Shown here: one piece after another, positions 20,522 through 32,056 of the stretch
Layout: each line of letters starts with the position of its first letter
Position numbering within the stretch: position 1 is the first letter of the stretch
NCBI RefSeq assembly: GCF_030035675.1
Contig: NC_084482.1
Coordinates: 227,690,943 to 227,754,942, forward strand
DNA length: 64,000 bases
Source: Rhineura floridana
Lineage: Eukaryota; Chordata; Lepidosauria; Squamata; Rhineuridae
Direction of reading: 5' to 3'
Translations under genes and position numbers: made by a program
The notes under the pieces: generated by a model
Database searches by the model: none
What the model saw: only the letters and a program-made list of their open reading frames with translations
What the model was told of the DNA's origin: nothing

Positions 20522-22302
20522 AAATCCCACGCTAGTGCTGTTCCGGAGCCTGCCCTGCCAACTTGGCGAAGCCTGTTGTCCTGCCTCCACAACACGCAAT
20601 CTGTGGTGCAGACCAGGAATCCATAAGGTCTCCATCTTTCGGATGGTGTCCTGCGTGGACTTCCTGTGCTCCTCAAAATGCTGACCTGTAAATGCAATAA
20701 TTGGCATTGTATGTTGTGGCCACCTGCACATTGCATGTTGTTCACATTGCAAGGCACAGCATGGGTTTCCAAAGTTTGCACACATAGCCGAAGAGATAAA
20801 AACGCAATGCTTTGGCCCAATTACATGTATGTAATCTATCCAGATCTCACCTAGGGTGGTAATTTTGCTGTCCAAGATTTCCATCCTGGCCATAAGATCC
20901 ACCAGACTGGTTGGCAGCATGGTCGTCTGCATGCATGGGTTCGGCGTGCATGGGTCTGGGTAGTGTGGCCTGGGAGGACTCGCCTGTTATGAAGAAACTG
21001 CAGAAAGCATCATATGTTGACATTTCGCACGACCAACTGCAATGCTGCCCATGCCATGACTTTCCATCCTGCCTGGTGCATGGTTGGATATCCTCCAGAA
21101 ACAGTGTAAGGGATGGTGAGATGCAGGAGCCGCCGAACGTGTGCAACTGTGGGTGCATAGCAACTGTAAATACCATAACCCATAACAGTTGTAGGTTAAT
21201 TGGGTGCACCAACAGTTTTGGAACTGTCCTGCATGCAGCTGGCCGTGAACCAGTATGATTGGTGACCTACCTTCTGGCTGTTCCTCGACCACATCGTCCT
21301 CTCCTTGTTGGACGCGCTGTGGGTGGAAACTGTTAAATCACTGAAGAATTAGCATCAACCTAACATGACATTCAGTGAATTGCCAACCACCTTGTTTGGA
21401 GGAAGGCAACAGGCAACACATACACTGACAACTGGCAACAGTTATTTTATTTTATGTTATTTATAGAATGTATTAGTCGCCCATCTGGCGGGATGTCCAG
21501 CCACTCTGGGCGACGTACAAAATAGGAAGACAATGCCTAGACATTAAAAATCTAGGAACAATGAGGATAAACTCTAGCCCACCCCAAAAGCCAGCCTGAA
21601 GAGCCAGGTCTTCAAGGCAGGTCGGAAAATCATCAGAGAAGGGCACTGCTGGCATCCCAGTTGTCCACACATGTGGAGAGGTCAGAGGCATGCACTGTGG
21701 CTCCCCACAGCAGTTCATGTCAGCAATCGCCCATACCTGGAGAGTGGTCCCCACACATGTGGTGAAGTCAGAGGTACACTCTGTGGCTCCCCACAGCTGA
21801 TCATGTCAGCCACCGGCCATACCTGGACAGTGGGCATGACAGCAAAGTGGAACCCAAGCAGTACACCGTCCATAGTGTTAAGTCCTTCCCAAGGAGGCAT
21901 GTTTAAGACCATAACTCACAGATGTTGTTATTGAATGCGGGTGCTTACCAGCAGGCCAACAATCCTCCCATGAGGGACGCCCCCCCTCCTTCCACAAGCT
22001 GTATAGATCTTTAAAATACGGTGGTCTCTTATTGGGGGGGACCCCTTTGGATGCCTCCATGGTGTTAAAGAAATCGGCCTTCAGCCTCTTGAACCTGGAG
22101 CACACCTGTGCGGTGGTGCGCTGGAACCCAGCCTCGCCCAGCTGATGTGCCACGGCTTGAAAAATTGGAGCAGTAAGGAGGGGGTGCTCCCCATTAGTTG
22201 CTCGGCTTTTCCCTCCCTCTTAACGAAGGTGAGGAGCATTCTGAGCTCCTCAGCTCTCCAGCGCCGCCCCTTCCGTGGTCACCCGCTGGCCATGGCTTCC
22301 AT
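20522..22302 (-). pseudogene. Four-exon Myb/SANT-domain gene (host or Harbinger-type accessory), broken
   Basis: Exon 1 (22,302-21,949) reads MEAMASG, a TGA, PRKGRRWRAEELRMLLTFVK, then after a frame change APIFQAVAHQLGEAG, FQRTTAQVCSRFKRLKADFF and YFKDLYSLWKEG. This is a trihelix/SANT (Myb_DNA-bind_4-like) DNA-binding domain, with an RxxxQCxxxFKxLK-type third helix. The frame change fits loss of one G in the G-run at 22,189-22,192. Donor GCTG|GTAAGC is at 21,949. Candidate exons 2 (21,329-21,271), 3 (20,983-20,851) and 4 (20,685-20,522) have AG/GT borders and matching phases (1, 0, 1). They encode a helical tail (LVDLMARMEILDSKITTL, then QHFEEHRKSTQDTIRKMETL). A fifth exon may exist. Such genes occur as Harbinger partners or multicopy host genes; I cannot tell which. 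Confidence 0.6.
21440..21835 (-). repeat. L2 3' tail and an 86-bp tandem pair inside SANT intron 1
   Basis: 21,440-21,650 is a reversed L2 end ('cgcccatctggcgggatgtccagccactctgggcgacgtacaa'). 21,659-21,830 holds two tandem copies of an 86-bp unit, each with CCACACATGTGG, AGTCAGAGG, CTGTGGCTCCCCACAGC and CATACCTGGA. Both lie in the candidate intron and would be spliced out. Confidence 0.75.
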
Positions 22303-22329
22303 CGTCGGATCCTCCACTTTTTCAGCAGC

Positions 22330-23960
22330 AAAAGGCTGTGAAGTTGTTGTCATGCTGCCACGCAAAAGCGAAACCGCACAACACGCACGTTTTCAGCAGC
22401 ATTTGGCCTACAACAATAGAGACATGAACTCCGACCTCCTAGACAAGCCTGGTCGGTAATGCATTGCATTTCCAATAATAATTCCTGCCCTGAGTACAAA
22501 CGAAAAGGTTTGGTAGTTCTCACACCAGGAAAGCAATAGATTCCACAAACGCAATACACAATACTGTGCATTTCATAGCTACAAGAAACACACAAGAGGC
22601 CAAAACGGTTCAGACGAAGGCATGCGGTGTTTCGCAGAAGAGCAAAAGTACAGAATGGGAAGTCATGTTGGCAACATATCTTGCTGCAGTTGTGGGCCCC
22701 CCATGCCCAGAGAAGCAGCAGGAAGGGTACACTTGCAGGGGAAACACATATCACTATGGCACAGACATAACTGGAATCCGGGCAAGTGTTTGGTGAGCGG
22801 AAAAGGGAAAGATGCAAGAAGCGGCTTGCAAAATGCAATCGGTTTTCTGCTATTTTGCAAAAGCGCAGGTGTGGAAGAAATGCCAATTAAATCGGCTGCT
22901 GTAGCGTGTGGGGCACCACTTACGGCAGCGACAGTTAGCGTGCCTTTCTGAACAGACCCCTCCTCCCTACTCCCCTGACCCTCAGTGGTATATAGAAGCA
23001 TGCAAGAAGCCGCTTGCCAAAGGGAATAACTTTTCTGCTATATCGCGAATGCACAGTTCTGTAAGCATGCCAAGCAGATATGATGCTGTAGGTGCTCTGT
23101 CACTGACCTATAGCATTTCCCCCATAGGCACAGAGGAGACCTGCTGAGCAGATATGCTGCTGTTTGGTGGGGGACACCGGTAACCGTGGGTGTTGTTTCT
23201 ATGCGAAGAGAAGCTGGCTTGCGGCATGTTTTTCAGCTCATCAGCGGGTTTGTGTGGGGTATTTGAGTGGGAGGTTTGAATCCCCTAAGTGGATTCCTTG
23301 TGCTGCCCGCTGCCCTTTCATCAGCCAACTATGCTTTTGCCCCGGGGGCCCCACAGGCTACGGGAGGGCCTACAGACCCCCCCACTTCCCAGACCCGAGA
23401 TAGTATATAGGATATCAGACGTGTGTGTGTATATTGCAAACGTTTAATGAGGCACAACACCCGGGAAACGGACCGGGGGAACACATACCATGATCGAGCA
23501 TACCATATCCTTTTCCTCCCTTTCTTGCTCCGCCAACATGAACTGAAGGGAAACATCCCTCCACTGCACAAGGCACAAATGTCAAAGCTGTAAGTGGAAG
23601 TGAACAAGAGCCAAAAACTCCGCTAACTCCATTGCGCCCACAACAGTGATAGTATCAGGAAATTCAAACTTTCGCGCTTCTGCATTCAAGCGTTCAAGCG
23701 CACATGCTCAGAACCAATTGAGGTGGAAGGGGAGAGAGGAACAGACATCATATTTTCCCAACGAATCGGAACATAGTGGGATGTGTCAGGGGCAGGGACA
23801 GGAAAAAAGCCGCATCTTCGGGCTGCGTGTGCGGCCGGGAAAAAAACCGTGTTTTTCATATCGGGAAAGAGCGGGAAAGGAGAGGGAAAAGGGGCAAGTG
23901 AGGACTCTCAGCTGACAGAGCGGGTATGAAAAACCTGGATTATCCCGCTCCATTTGGATG
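22330..23960. other. CpG-containing non-coding upstream region of the SANT gene
   Basis: No frame with recognisable domain features on either strand. CpG is more frequent than in neighbouring DNA (for example 22,250-22,330 and 23,640-23,900). The right end before the SINE reads 'tatcccgctccatttggatgagccc', which could be a DNA-transposon terminus, but I found no matching inverted copy on the left. A (GT)n run lies at 23,422-23,432. Confidence 0.4.
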
Positions 23961-23964
23961 AGCC

Positions 23965-24182
23965 CTTAGTGGTTAAGGTGTTGGATTATGACCTTGGAGA
24001 CCAGGGTTCGAATCCCCACCCAGCCATGAAGCTCACTGGGTGACCTTGGGCCAGTCACTACCTTTCAGCCTCAGAGGGAGGCAATGGTAAAACCACCTTT
24101 GAATGCCGCTTACTATAAAAACCCTATTCGTAGGGTCGCCGTAAGTCAGGATCGACTTGAAGGCAGTCCATTTCCATTTTTT
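23965..24182 (+). mobile_element. Sauria-type SINE, full length
   Basis: The head is TTAGTGGTTAAGGTGTTGG with a B box GGTTCGAATCC. The body is GAAGCTCACTGGGTGACCTTGG and the longer middle CAGAGGGAGGCAATGGTAAA. The BovB-like tail reads GTCGCCGTAAGTCAGGATCG, ACTTGAAGGCA. It is the longer subtype, with an extra middle block compared with 13,140-13,313. Confidence 0.93.
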
Positions 24183-24189
24183 TGTATGG

Positions 24190-25690
24190 AGGAACATCTC
24201 ACTCTGCTGCAAACCGCCTGCAGTCTGAAGTGACGAGTCCAGCAAGAGAGAGATTTCCTGCCTAATGCCTCCCTTACGTGGTGAGCACCGATAGTGCACT
24301 CCTAAGACCTGCAAACGTCCTGCAAGCAAATCTGGAGGAATGCTCCCTTGTGGTCACATTACCTGCCCATAAAGAAATCAGAACAAATGCGCAATAAAGA
24401 CATGAGAGAGTCGAATTTTGCTGCTTCCTAAGTGTGCTTGAAGATGGTAGCCTGAAAGCAGAATTGGAGTTCTTGGCATGGGTTCCGGTTGGCGCTGAAG
24501 GGGAGCAGGGCTCTCATGGCTTTAACAGCTGAGTGGCAGGCAGATATTAAACAGAGCAAGCCTTTTCTAGTCCGGAACTAAAATTATGGGGAAAGCTTCA
24601 CCTGTTTGATATTGTATTTGTCAGGCATCTTGTTACTTGTGTCTGACCCCCCATTTATCTTTAGGCACTCCTCCCCCCTCCATCTGCAAACGAGGGTGCG
24701 CATTTGCTCATGATGTGAAGGGCATGTATATTTCTGTCATCGTTCGTGAGTGCAGCAGAGGGCGTGATCCACATCCAGTGGACCGGGCCCAGGAAATCCT
24801 CTTGGCAGTTTGGCACCCCTGGTTACCCCAGGGAAAGGCATAGGAGTGGTGGGAGGCCAGGCCTTGAGGGAGGAATCCCGAGAGAGTGAGGAGTGGAGGA
24901 GGCCAGCAGCAGACAAGAATGAGGAGACCTGCAAGGCTGAATCCCAGGAAGCAGGAAGAAGCTGTGCCAGAGGGGTCTGGAGTTTGGAGGAGGTTGTGAG
25001 GAGAAGCAGAACCTGATCCCTCATCCCCCATCCCCAGCGTAAGAGAAAAGAAAAGGAAGCAAGCCTCTCATCCTGCCTGATCCAAGGGAAAGAAGGAGGT
25101 GCAGCTGAGAATTCTCACGTGCATTTAATAATACTCGAGTGGGTCCCCCAGCTTTCTCCACATGCGCATAAGTCCTTGGAGGGACAGCAGCAGACTCCTC
25201 AACATCATGCGTGCTCTGGGCCCCATAAACCCTCTGAGTGGCCCTGCAAACCTGACTGCGGGGGTTGTGGCACCAAAGGCACTCCTCAGCCAGGATGCAA
25301 TTTTTTCTAGGGATGGTCTTGCATACTTTATTATCAACAACGCATATCCCATTTCGGTTTTTAGAACAGTTTCTGTATTTTTTTATTTAAATGCATATTT
25401 CTGGACTAATAACATAATGGCAATTTAGATTTTACACATGGACAGTTTGATTTCCTATTTATTTTACTGACCTGTTTGTTTCCAGTTTAATAATGGGCGT
25501 AATTACTTATTTCGGTCTATTAAAAAAAAATACATCATCTTTGCAAGACATCAGGTTTCCTGGTTGATTTCCTTTCTGCATTCCCAGTTCTATCTCTTCT
25601 TTCTAAAGTCATCCTAGACTTTTGGCAAGTGACTCCACTTCTGGAAGATAAAAGGGTGCTCTGAAAAACCATTTGGCTCATAAGTGATTG
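24190..25690. other. No gene recognised
   Basis: 24,190-24,640 and 25,310-25,690 are AT-rich without features. 24,720-25,030 is purine-rich with overlapping frames on both strands (107 codons minus, 68 plus) that show no domain. Nothing here can be supported as a gene. Confidence 0.4.
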
Positions 25691-25696
25691 TCACGT

Positions 25697-26188
25697 TGTT
25701 ACAAAAGGGCCAGACCTTAAATGCTGGTCTGCCTATTATGGCCTTCAATGCCTTAGATAGCCGAACAGGAATTGAAGACGAGACCTGTTATATTTCAAAC
25801 AATAGCCTTTATTCCTTTGCAAAGGGAGAGATCACCAAGAAAGTGGGCTTTCTCCAAGAACAGACAATCATTACATTCTATAGGCAGTTATACGTCACAT
25901 ACAGAATCATCTGAGCATCACAGTATCAAAGTGCATTGCTAATCAAAATAAATCATCCGGAACTTTCCTATCTTTATTTTAGTTCCCTTAGCATCTATTT
26001 CCCATGGCTCACTTCCCTGTTCTCTATCTGAGGTTCCTCTAACCATGACCTTGTACCCTGATTAGCCATGTGGGAGAACATCCCAGATGCTTAAGAAAGC
26101 ATAACAGCATTTTTAACTTTTGCACTCATTAAGCATATGTTTCATTTTGCACTTATTGATTTTATTGCATATTGATTTCATTGTTACA
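25697..26188 (-). mobile_element. Solo LTR of a retroviral-type element, intact outline
   Basis: The element runs TGTTACAAAAGG...CATTGTTACA on plus (TG...CA ends with short TGTWACA inverted termini) and is flanked on both sides by ACGT (25,693-25,696 and 26,189-26,192). A 4-bp target duplication fits gammaretrovirus-like ERVs. On the minus strand an AATAAA signal (from 'cctttattcc' near 25,808) lies near the 3' end, setting the orientation. Length is 492 bp. No internal retroviral sequence remains, as expected after LTR-LTR recombination. It looks whole as an LTR. Confidence 0.8.
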
Positions 26189-26189
26189 A

Positions 26190-26490
26190 CGTGACCTCTA
26201 GGAAATCATACCTGTGAAACATCAGGCTAGTCTTTCCAATTGTGAGAAAGATTTGAATCCTGGGCGATATGCACTTGAGGATCAAGGAGCTGTGGCCATA
26301 AAAAGAAAATCAATTCCATCAAAATATAATATTTATTAGCGATGTTCTGACGTGTTCCATGACATGCCGATCCATCATGTGCAGGAGATTAGATGAAATC
26401 CTTGGCAACCTTGGCACTACACCGCCCCGAGAAGGGACTCCCCCATTGCGAGAAGCTGTGGTTTGATTTCTGTATTATGCAAAAGGAGGG
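26190..26490. other. No gene recognised
   Basis: Spacer between the solo LTR and the next repeat. No frame or repeat family identified. Confidence 0.4.
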
Positions 26491-27150
26491 TGTGATGGAG
26501 GGGTGCCAGTCCCTGGACCCCCTCCCTCATCCCAGGAACCAATTCCCCACCCAGGGCAATTGACTCTGGCAAAATATCATGCTCTGCCAAGGCTGTGCCT
26601 GCTCACAACAGCCCTGCAGGGTAGTAGACTACCACCATCTCTTAGACTGGTTAACCACCCTGAGCCAAGGGGAAACTCAGAGCCCAGAAAACTACCAAGG
26701 ATTCCCAAATGGGAAGAGTCCAACAGACACTCCTTGCTCTGAAGCCTTTAGGCAAAATACTCAATTCACACAGTAGTCGTGGTCAGTGGCCAAGGTACTG
26801 GTTCAAAGCCAAGCCTCTCCTGAATGAACACACACTGGTAAATAGAAATAACTCAATTAAAGAATAAAATAGGCGCACAGTTACAGCAGCATATTGGCCT
26901 CTTAATATCCACACCCAAAAGGGACAAGGTAAAACAGAGGGAGTTCAGTCACAGCAGAAAAACAAGAAAGCTATCTAAAAACTCTTAGCCTAGTCTGTCC
27001 TTACACAGAGGTAGACAGTTGCGCAGCCTCCCTCTCCTCAGAGAGAGGAACAGGCGGGAGAGTTGATGCAAAATGGAAGCTCAACTGGCAGCATCAGATA
27101 GGCATGATGGGACCCAGCAGAGGAACGAAAGCCAAGGTTGGAGCCCCATA
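26490..27150. mobile_element. Dispersed LTR-like repeat, copy 1
   Basis: It matches 40,657-41,103 over more than 400 bp, including 'ttgactctggcaaaatatc', 'ccctgagccaaggggaaac' and 'cacacagtagtcgt', then 'actggtaaatagaaataac'. It starts TGTGATGGAGGGG. The TG start, length and a nearby AATAAA favour an LTR, but the other end is not defined because L2 sequence follows at 27,150. Treated as a fossil of unknown family. Confidence 0.45.
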
Positions 27151-27990
27151 TTTATTTATTTATTATTTTATGTACACCCTGCTCTTCCTTTGAGCAGGAG
27201 CCAAGGGCAGCAAACAGAAACAGTAAAAACACTTTAAAACATCATAAAAAAGACCTTAAAATACGTTAAAACAACATTAAAAACATTTTTTAAAAAAATA
27301 TTTATTTATTTATTCAATTTGTATCCCGCCCTTCCGCCCAGCAGGAGCACAAGGTGGCAAACAAAGTGCTAAAAACACTATAAAACATCATAAAAACAGA
27401 TCTTAAAATACAATAAAACAAAACAGTGTTAAAAACATTTTAAAAACAACTTTTAAAAAAGGGTTAAAAACATTATTAAAACATATTAAGGAATTCTGAC
27501 ACAGACGCAGACTGGGATAGGTCTCAACTTAAAAGGCTTGTTGAAAGAGGAAAGTCTTCAAAAGGCGCCGAAAATATAGCAGAGATGGCGCCTGCCTAAT
27601 ATTCAAAGGGAGGGAATTCCACAGGGTAGGTGCCACCACACTAAAGGTCTGTTTCCTATCTTGTGCAGAGCGGACCTCCTGATAAGATGGTATCTGCAGG
27701 AGGCCCTCACCTGCAGAGTGCAGTGATCAACTGGGTATGTAAGGGATAAGACGGTCTTTTAGGTATCCTGGTCCTGAGCTGCATAGGGCTATGTACACCA
27801 AAACTAGAACCTTGAACTTGGCCCAGTAGCAAATGGGCAGCCAGTGTAATGCTTTCAGCAGCAGCAGGGGCAACATGTTGGCGATATCCTGCCCCACTGA
27901 GCAGTCTCGCTGCTGCATTTTGCACCAGCTGCAGCTTCCGGACCAACCTCAAGAGCCTGATGCTGAACTGCCTAGTTCTTTCCCCCATGC
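27150..27990 (-). mobile_element. Two nested L2 3' ends
   Basis: 27,150-27,295 and 27,300-27,990 are both reversed L2 3' ends ('tttatttatttattattttatgtacaccctgctcttcctttgagcagg' and 'tttattcaatttgtatcccgcccttccgcc'). The second keeps a little decayed RT coding sequence ([40 protein letters not shown]) in different frames. Confidence 0.85.
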
Positions 27991-28029
27991 ACAGTTTCTA
28001 CCCCTCATGCGGGCCATGGAGGCTCCAGT

Positions 28030-28690
28030 CCAAAGTGGAAGACCGGCATATTATTAAAAGACATATTAAAAGCAATTCTAACAATTTACTTATGGCAAAC
28101 TGCCTAGCAACAGGCCAGATCCAATTAACCAATCAGGAGATTTCTTCATGGCATAACGGCCCATCAATCACTGGCCAAATGGAACATCCTTCCCAAAACT
28201 TCAAAGACTTTATGACCTTGATGGAGCCCAGCTTCTACTGATAAGGGGGTGTTAGGGTGGGCCTCTGATTACCCACAGCTGGGAAATAAAACTGCCAACT
28301 CATAGCTCTAATACAGAAGCCAGATGTTAACCTGTTAAGATACCACATTAACAAATGAAACCCCACAATTCATTGCTACAGAACCGTCTTAACTCAGGTT
28401 TTCATGACAGAGGGAACACCCTTGGAATGATATGTGCGAGTACTTTGGTCAGATTTGACAAAGCGCAGTATCCAACAAGAATTTATGCAATACACGTGAA
28501 GGACTTGCCGCTTCAAGGTTAAGCCCAGGCGGCCATTATCTATTTATTTTTTACATTTGTATACCGCCCCATAGACGATGGTGACTTTGAGGGGGGAAAA
28601 TGCCGAGGCAGTGAAGGAGAGGGTGGGACTGGGGCTGCCCAGTGATTGACGTTATTCCTCTGGGGAATTCATTGGTGATCACTTGTGGCT
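28030..28690. other. No gene; possible LTR sequence and an L2 tail
   Basis: 28,030-28,530 has 'ctgggaaataaaactgcc' and other LTR-like features but no defined ends. 28,535-28,580 ('tctatttattttttacatttgtataccgcccc') is a short L2 end. The rest is unassigned. Confidence 0.4.
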
Positions 28691-28691
28691 G

Positions 28692-31490
28692 TCCCGTTCA
28701 GAGCCGAAAGAATGAGGCTGGAGTGTGTGTGCAAGTAAATCTCGTTTTATTAGAGTAATGGTTACATCAAAGGCATTGCGCTTCATAGGAAACCCTGCAC
28801 TAACTCACTAAAGTCCCTAACTATACTCTAGACATGCTCTGCAGCGTGTGAAGGAAATTGACTCAACGACCCCCCACTGGGAGCGGCAGGCTTATATAGG
28901 AAATGTTTTCAAACATAATCTCTGACTCCTTCGCAATTCCTGTCTTTGCCCTGTCCGTTTCTCGTGGTGATGAGAATGAGAAGACAGGGGACATACACAC
29001 ACACACAGTCTCTGGCCCCTTCAGCAGTTGCTGCTTTTGTAGCTGGAGAGAGACAGGGCCCCACCCTTCCAGGCCAGGTGGAAATCAGCCAGAAATGCAG
29101 GGAGCAGGTCTTGCAGAAACTCACACAGGTAGATGGTCTCTGGCCCCTTCAGCAGTTGCTGCTTTTGTAGCTGGAGAGAGACAGGGCCCCGCCCTTCCAG
29201 GCCAGGTGGAAATCAGCCAGAAATGCAGGGAGCAGGTCTTGCAGAAACTCACACAGGTAGATGGTCTCTGGCCCCTTCAGCAGTTGCTGCTTTTGTAGCT
29301 GGAGAGAGACAGGGCCCCGCCCTTCCAGGCCAGGTGGAAATCAGCCAGAAATGCAGGGAGCAGGTCTTGCAGAAACTCACACAAGTAGATGGTCTCTGGC
29401 CCCTTCAGCAGTTGCTGCTTTTGTAGCTGGAGAGAGACAGGGCCCCGCCCTTCCAGGCCAGGTGGAAATCAGCCAGAAATGCAGGGAGCAGGTCTTGCAG
29501 AAACTCACACAAGTAGATGGTCTCTGGCCTCTTCAGCAGTTGCTGCTTTTGTAGCTGGAGAGAGACAGGGCCCCGCCCTTCCAGGCCAGGTGGAAATCAG
29601 CCAGAAATGCAGGGAGCAGGTCTTGCAGAAACTCACACAGGTAGATGGTCTCTGGCCCCTTCAGCAGTTGCTGCTTTTGTAGCTGGAGAGAGACAGGGCC
29701 CCGCCCTTCCAGGCCAGGTGGAAATCAGCCAGAAATGCAGGGAGCAGGTCTTTCAGAAACTCACACAGGTAGATGGTCTCTGGCCCCTTCAGCAGTTGCT
29801 GCTTTTGTAGCTGGAGAGAGACAGGGCCCCGCCCTTCCAGGCCAGGTGGAAATCAGCCAGAAATGCAGGGAGCAGGTCTTGCAGAAACTCACACAAGTAG
29901 ATGGTCTCTGGCCCCTTCAGCAGTTGCTGCTTTTGTAGCTGGAGAGAGACAGGGCCCCGCCCTTCCAGGCCAGGTGGAAATCAGCCAGAAATGCAGGGAG
30001 CAGGTCTTGCAGAAACTCACACAAGTAGATGGTCTCTGGCCTCTTCAGCAGTTGCTGCTTTTGTAGCTGGAGAGAGACAGGGCCCCGCCCTTCCAGGCCA
30101 GGTGGAAATCAGCCAGAAATGCAGGGAGCAGGTCTTGCAGAAACTCACACAGGTAGATGGTCTCTGGCCCCTTCAGCAGTTGCTGCTTTTGTAGCTGGAG
30201 AGAGACAGGGCCCCGCCCTTCCAGGCCAGGTGGAAATCAGCCAGAAATGCAGGGAGCAGGTCTTGCAGAAACTCACACAGGTAGATGTCTGGTCCAGTCA
30301 CGGTCTGGTCCCCCCAATCTGCATGGGCTCCTCTCCCGAGACAGTAGGGATGCCAGGATTGGGCACGGGGCACGCACGGGGCAGCGGAGCAGCAACCTGG
30401 CTCCGGGAAGGTTCCATTCTTCGCTCCAACTTTCTCTAGGTGGCTGTCTATCTGCAGACTCAGTTGAATCAAACCCCTCAGTGAGTCAGGGGGTGTGGAG
30501 CGTGCCAGTTCATCCAAAACTTCTGGACTCAGTCCATTTCTGTAAAAGTACATCAAGGCTGGGTCATTGTACTCCGTCTCCTGAGACAAAACACGAAAAG
30601 CATTGGTATAATGTCCTACGGACCTCCTTCCCTGTCTCAGGGTCCCTAGTTGGTGGGCAACCGTCTCCTTCCTCTGGGGGTCTCAGAACATATCCCCCAT
30701 CGCATTCCTGAAGGCGTCAACATGGCGCAATATCTGGTTGTTGCGTATCAAATACGGGGTGGCCCATTTTGCTGCTTCCCCTTCCAATAAACTGATGATG
30801 AACGCCACCTTTGCATCATCAGTTGGGAACTCAGCTCTGCGCACTTAAATGTACAACTCACATTGGGCTAGAAAGGTGGCAAACTGTTCACTCTGGCCCC
30901 CGTATCGCACGGGGAGCCCCACTGGAGACTTCACAGGGACTGCCGCCCCAGGGGGCGCAGCCTGGACTTGGGCAATCAAGGCATGGAGATTCTGGTTATC
31001 CACTTGCAAGGCTTGCGTTGAGGCTCTGAGGTTTTGGTTCTCTGCTTGTAGGGCTTGCGTAGTCACTCGGAGGTTCTGGATCGTGGTATACAAGGATTCC
31101 ATGGTGATGGGTACTCCCCCCTTGCTCCGTTCTGGTCCATGTCATCCGCCATGGGAACAGATTCGAGTAGGGATGTTGGTTGAGTCAAACTGTCCCATCC
31201 AGAGCCGGACGAATGAGGCTGAAGTGTGGGTGCAAGTAAATCTCATTTTATTAGAGTAATGGATACATCAAAGGCATTGCGCTTCATAGGAAACCCTGCG
31301 CTAACTCACTAGAATCCCTAACTATACTCTAGACATGCTCTGCAGCATGTGAAGGAAGTTGACTCAATGACTCCCTACTGGGAGTGGCAGGCTTATGTAG
31401 GAAATGTTTTCGAACGTAATCTCTGACTCCTTCATAATTCCTGTCTTTGCCCTGTCCATTTCTTGTGGCGGTGGGAACGAGGAGACAGGG
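28692..31490 (-). mobile_element. Ty3/Gypsy-type LTR retrotransposon fossil with gag remnant
   Basis: Two similar LTR-type segments, 28,692-28,998 and 31,192-31,490, lie in the same orientation. They share TATATAAG-type and AATAAA signals on the minus strand, for example near 28,897 and 28,747. Between them, about 30,290-31,102 (minus) codes gag-type sequence: an N-terminal heptad-rich stretch (QALQAENQNLRASTQALQ), then a retrotransposon-gag core region. Pol is missing between gag and the left LTR, where a 128-bp tandem array stands instead. A Pro/Glu/Ser-rich minus-strand frame just beyond the right LTR (31,500-31,920) may be the pol end of an adjoining copy. The element is broken and internally deleted. 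Confidence 0.75.
28998..30290. repeat. 128-bp minisatellite, about ten copies, with a 512-bp higher-order period
   Basis: The unit runs from 'tctggccccttcagcagttgc' to 'aactcacacaggtagatgg', and copies repeat every 128 bp with almost no differences. Marker variants recur every four units: 'acaagtag' at about 29,382 and 29,510 recurs at about 29,894 and 30,022, and 'ggcctcttc' at about 29,527 recurs at about 30,039. That is a 512-bp higher-order repeat. One private variant ('gtctttcag', about 29,750) distinguishes the two halves. Repeated 97-codon frames through it are artefacts. It sits inside the Gypsy fossil in place of pol. Confidence 0.92.
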
Positions 31491-31499
31491 GACGCGCAT

Positions 31500-31990
31500 C
31501 CAACAGCTCATCGGAAGACACCTGCTCCCGAGCAACGGGCTCGAGGTCAGGGAGCTGTGCCACACTGGTATCCCCCTGGGAACTGCTTGGCAAGGGAGGA
31601 GCTGGCGCTGTCTCTGGAGCTTCCCCCAACAAGTCCTCTGCATCAGCTGAGGGCGGCGTGCTCTGTTCCTTGGAGAGTGCGCTACCCATGGGAACTGGCT
31701 GGAGTGCAGGCTGACCCCCTCCCGCAAGGTCCTGCTCAGACACAACAATCCCCAACTCTGCTTCTTCTGGCAGCGGAGGCGCCTGAAACTCATGCCTGCC
31801 CCCTTCCTGTCCTTTCTGGGTTAGCTGAGAATCAACACCACCCGAGAAGGAGCCCCCACCCGCCCTGGCCTCCAGCATCAGCACCAAGCAGAGCGTGTGG
31901 AGGCTGGGAAGGGACAAGGGTGAGCCTTCTTTGCAAGAGAGCGGAGACCAGGAATCTCCCTGCAGCTCCTGCTTTTAGCTTGGCCACTAA
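31500..31990 (-). mobile_element. Pro/Glu-rich frame next to the Gypsy LTR, possibly pol C-terminus
   Basis: A GC-rich minus-strand open region rich in Pro, Glu and Ser (LPEEAELGIVVSEQDLAGGG and GEAPETAPAPPLPSSSQGD). It runs directly into the right Gypsy LTR. I infer it belongs to the same LTR-element family, as the C-terminal extension of an adjoining copy, but no catalytic motif is visible. It could instead be unrelated host coding sequence. Treated as a fossil. Confidence 0.35.
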
Positions 31991-32056
31991 TAATGAATGC
32001 TAATTTAATTGGTGAGAGGAGATCAAGAAGGCAGGTAGGTCCCCTTATTTGGACCA

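Noticed and set aside
22350-22886. 178-codon minus-strand ORF upstream of the SANT exon
   Set aside because: Cys/Leu-rich without domain or conserved pattern, with overlapping frames on the other strand; not supported as coding.
23940-23965. 'ccatttggatgagccc' as a Harbinger terminus for the SANT gene
   Set aside because: No matching inverted terminus was found on the other side, so the element boundary cannot be claimed.
28946-30711. A family of repeated 97-codon ORFs
   Set aside because: They arise from the 128-bp satellite, whose period is not a multiple of three, so the same frames recur by construction.
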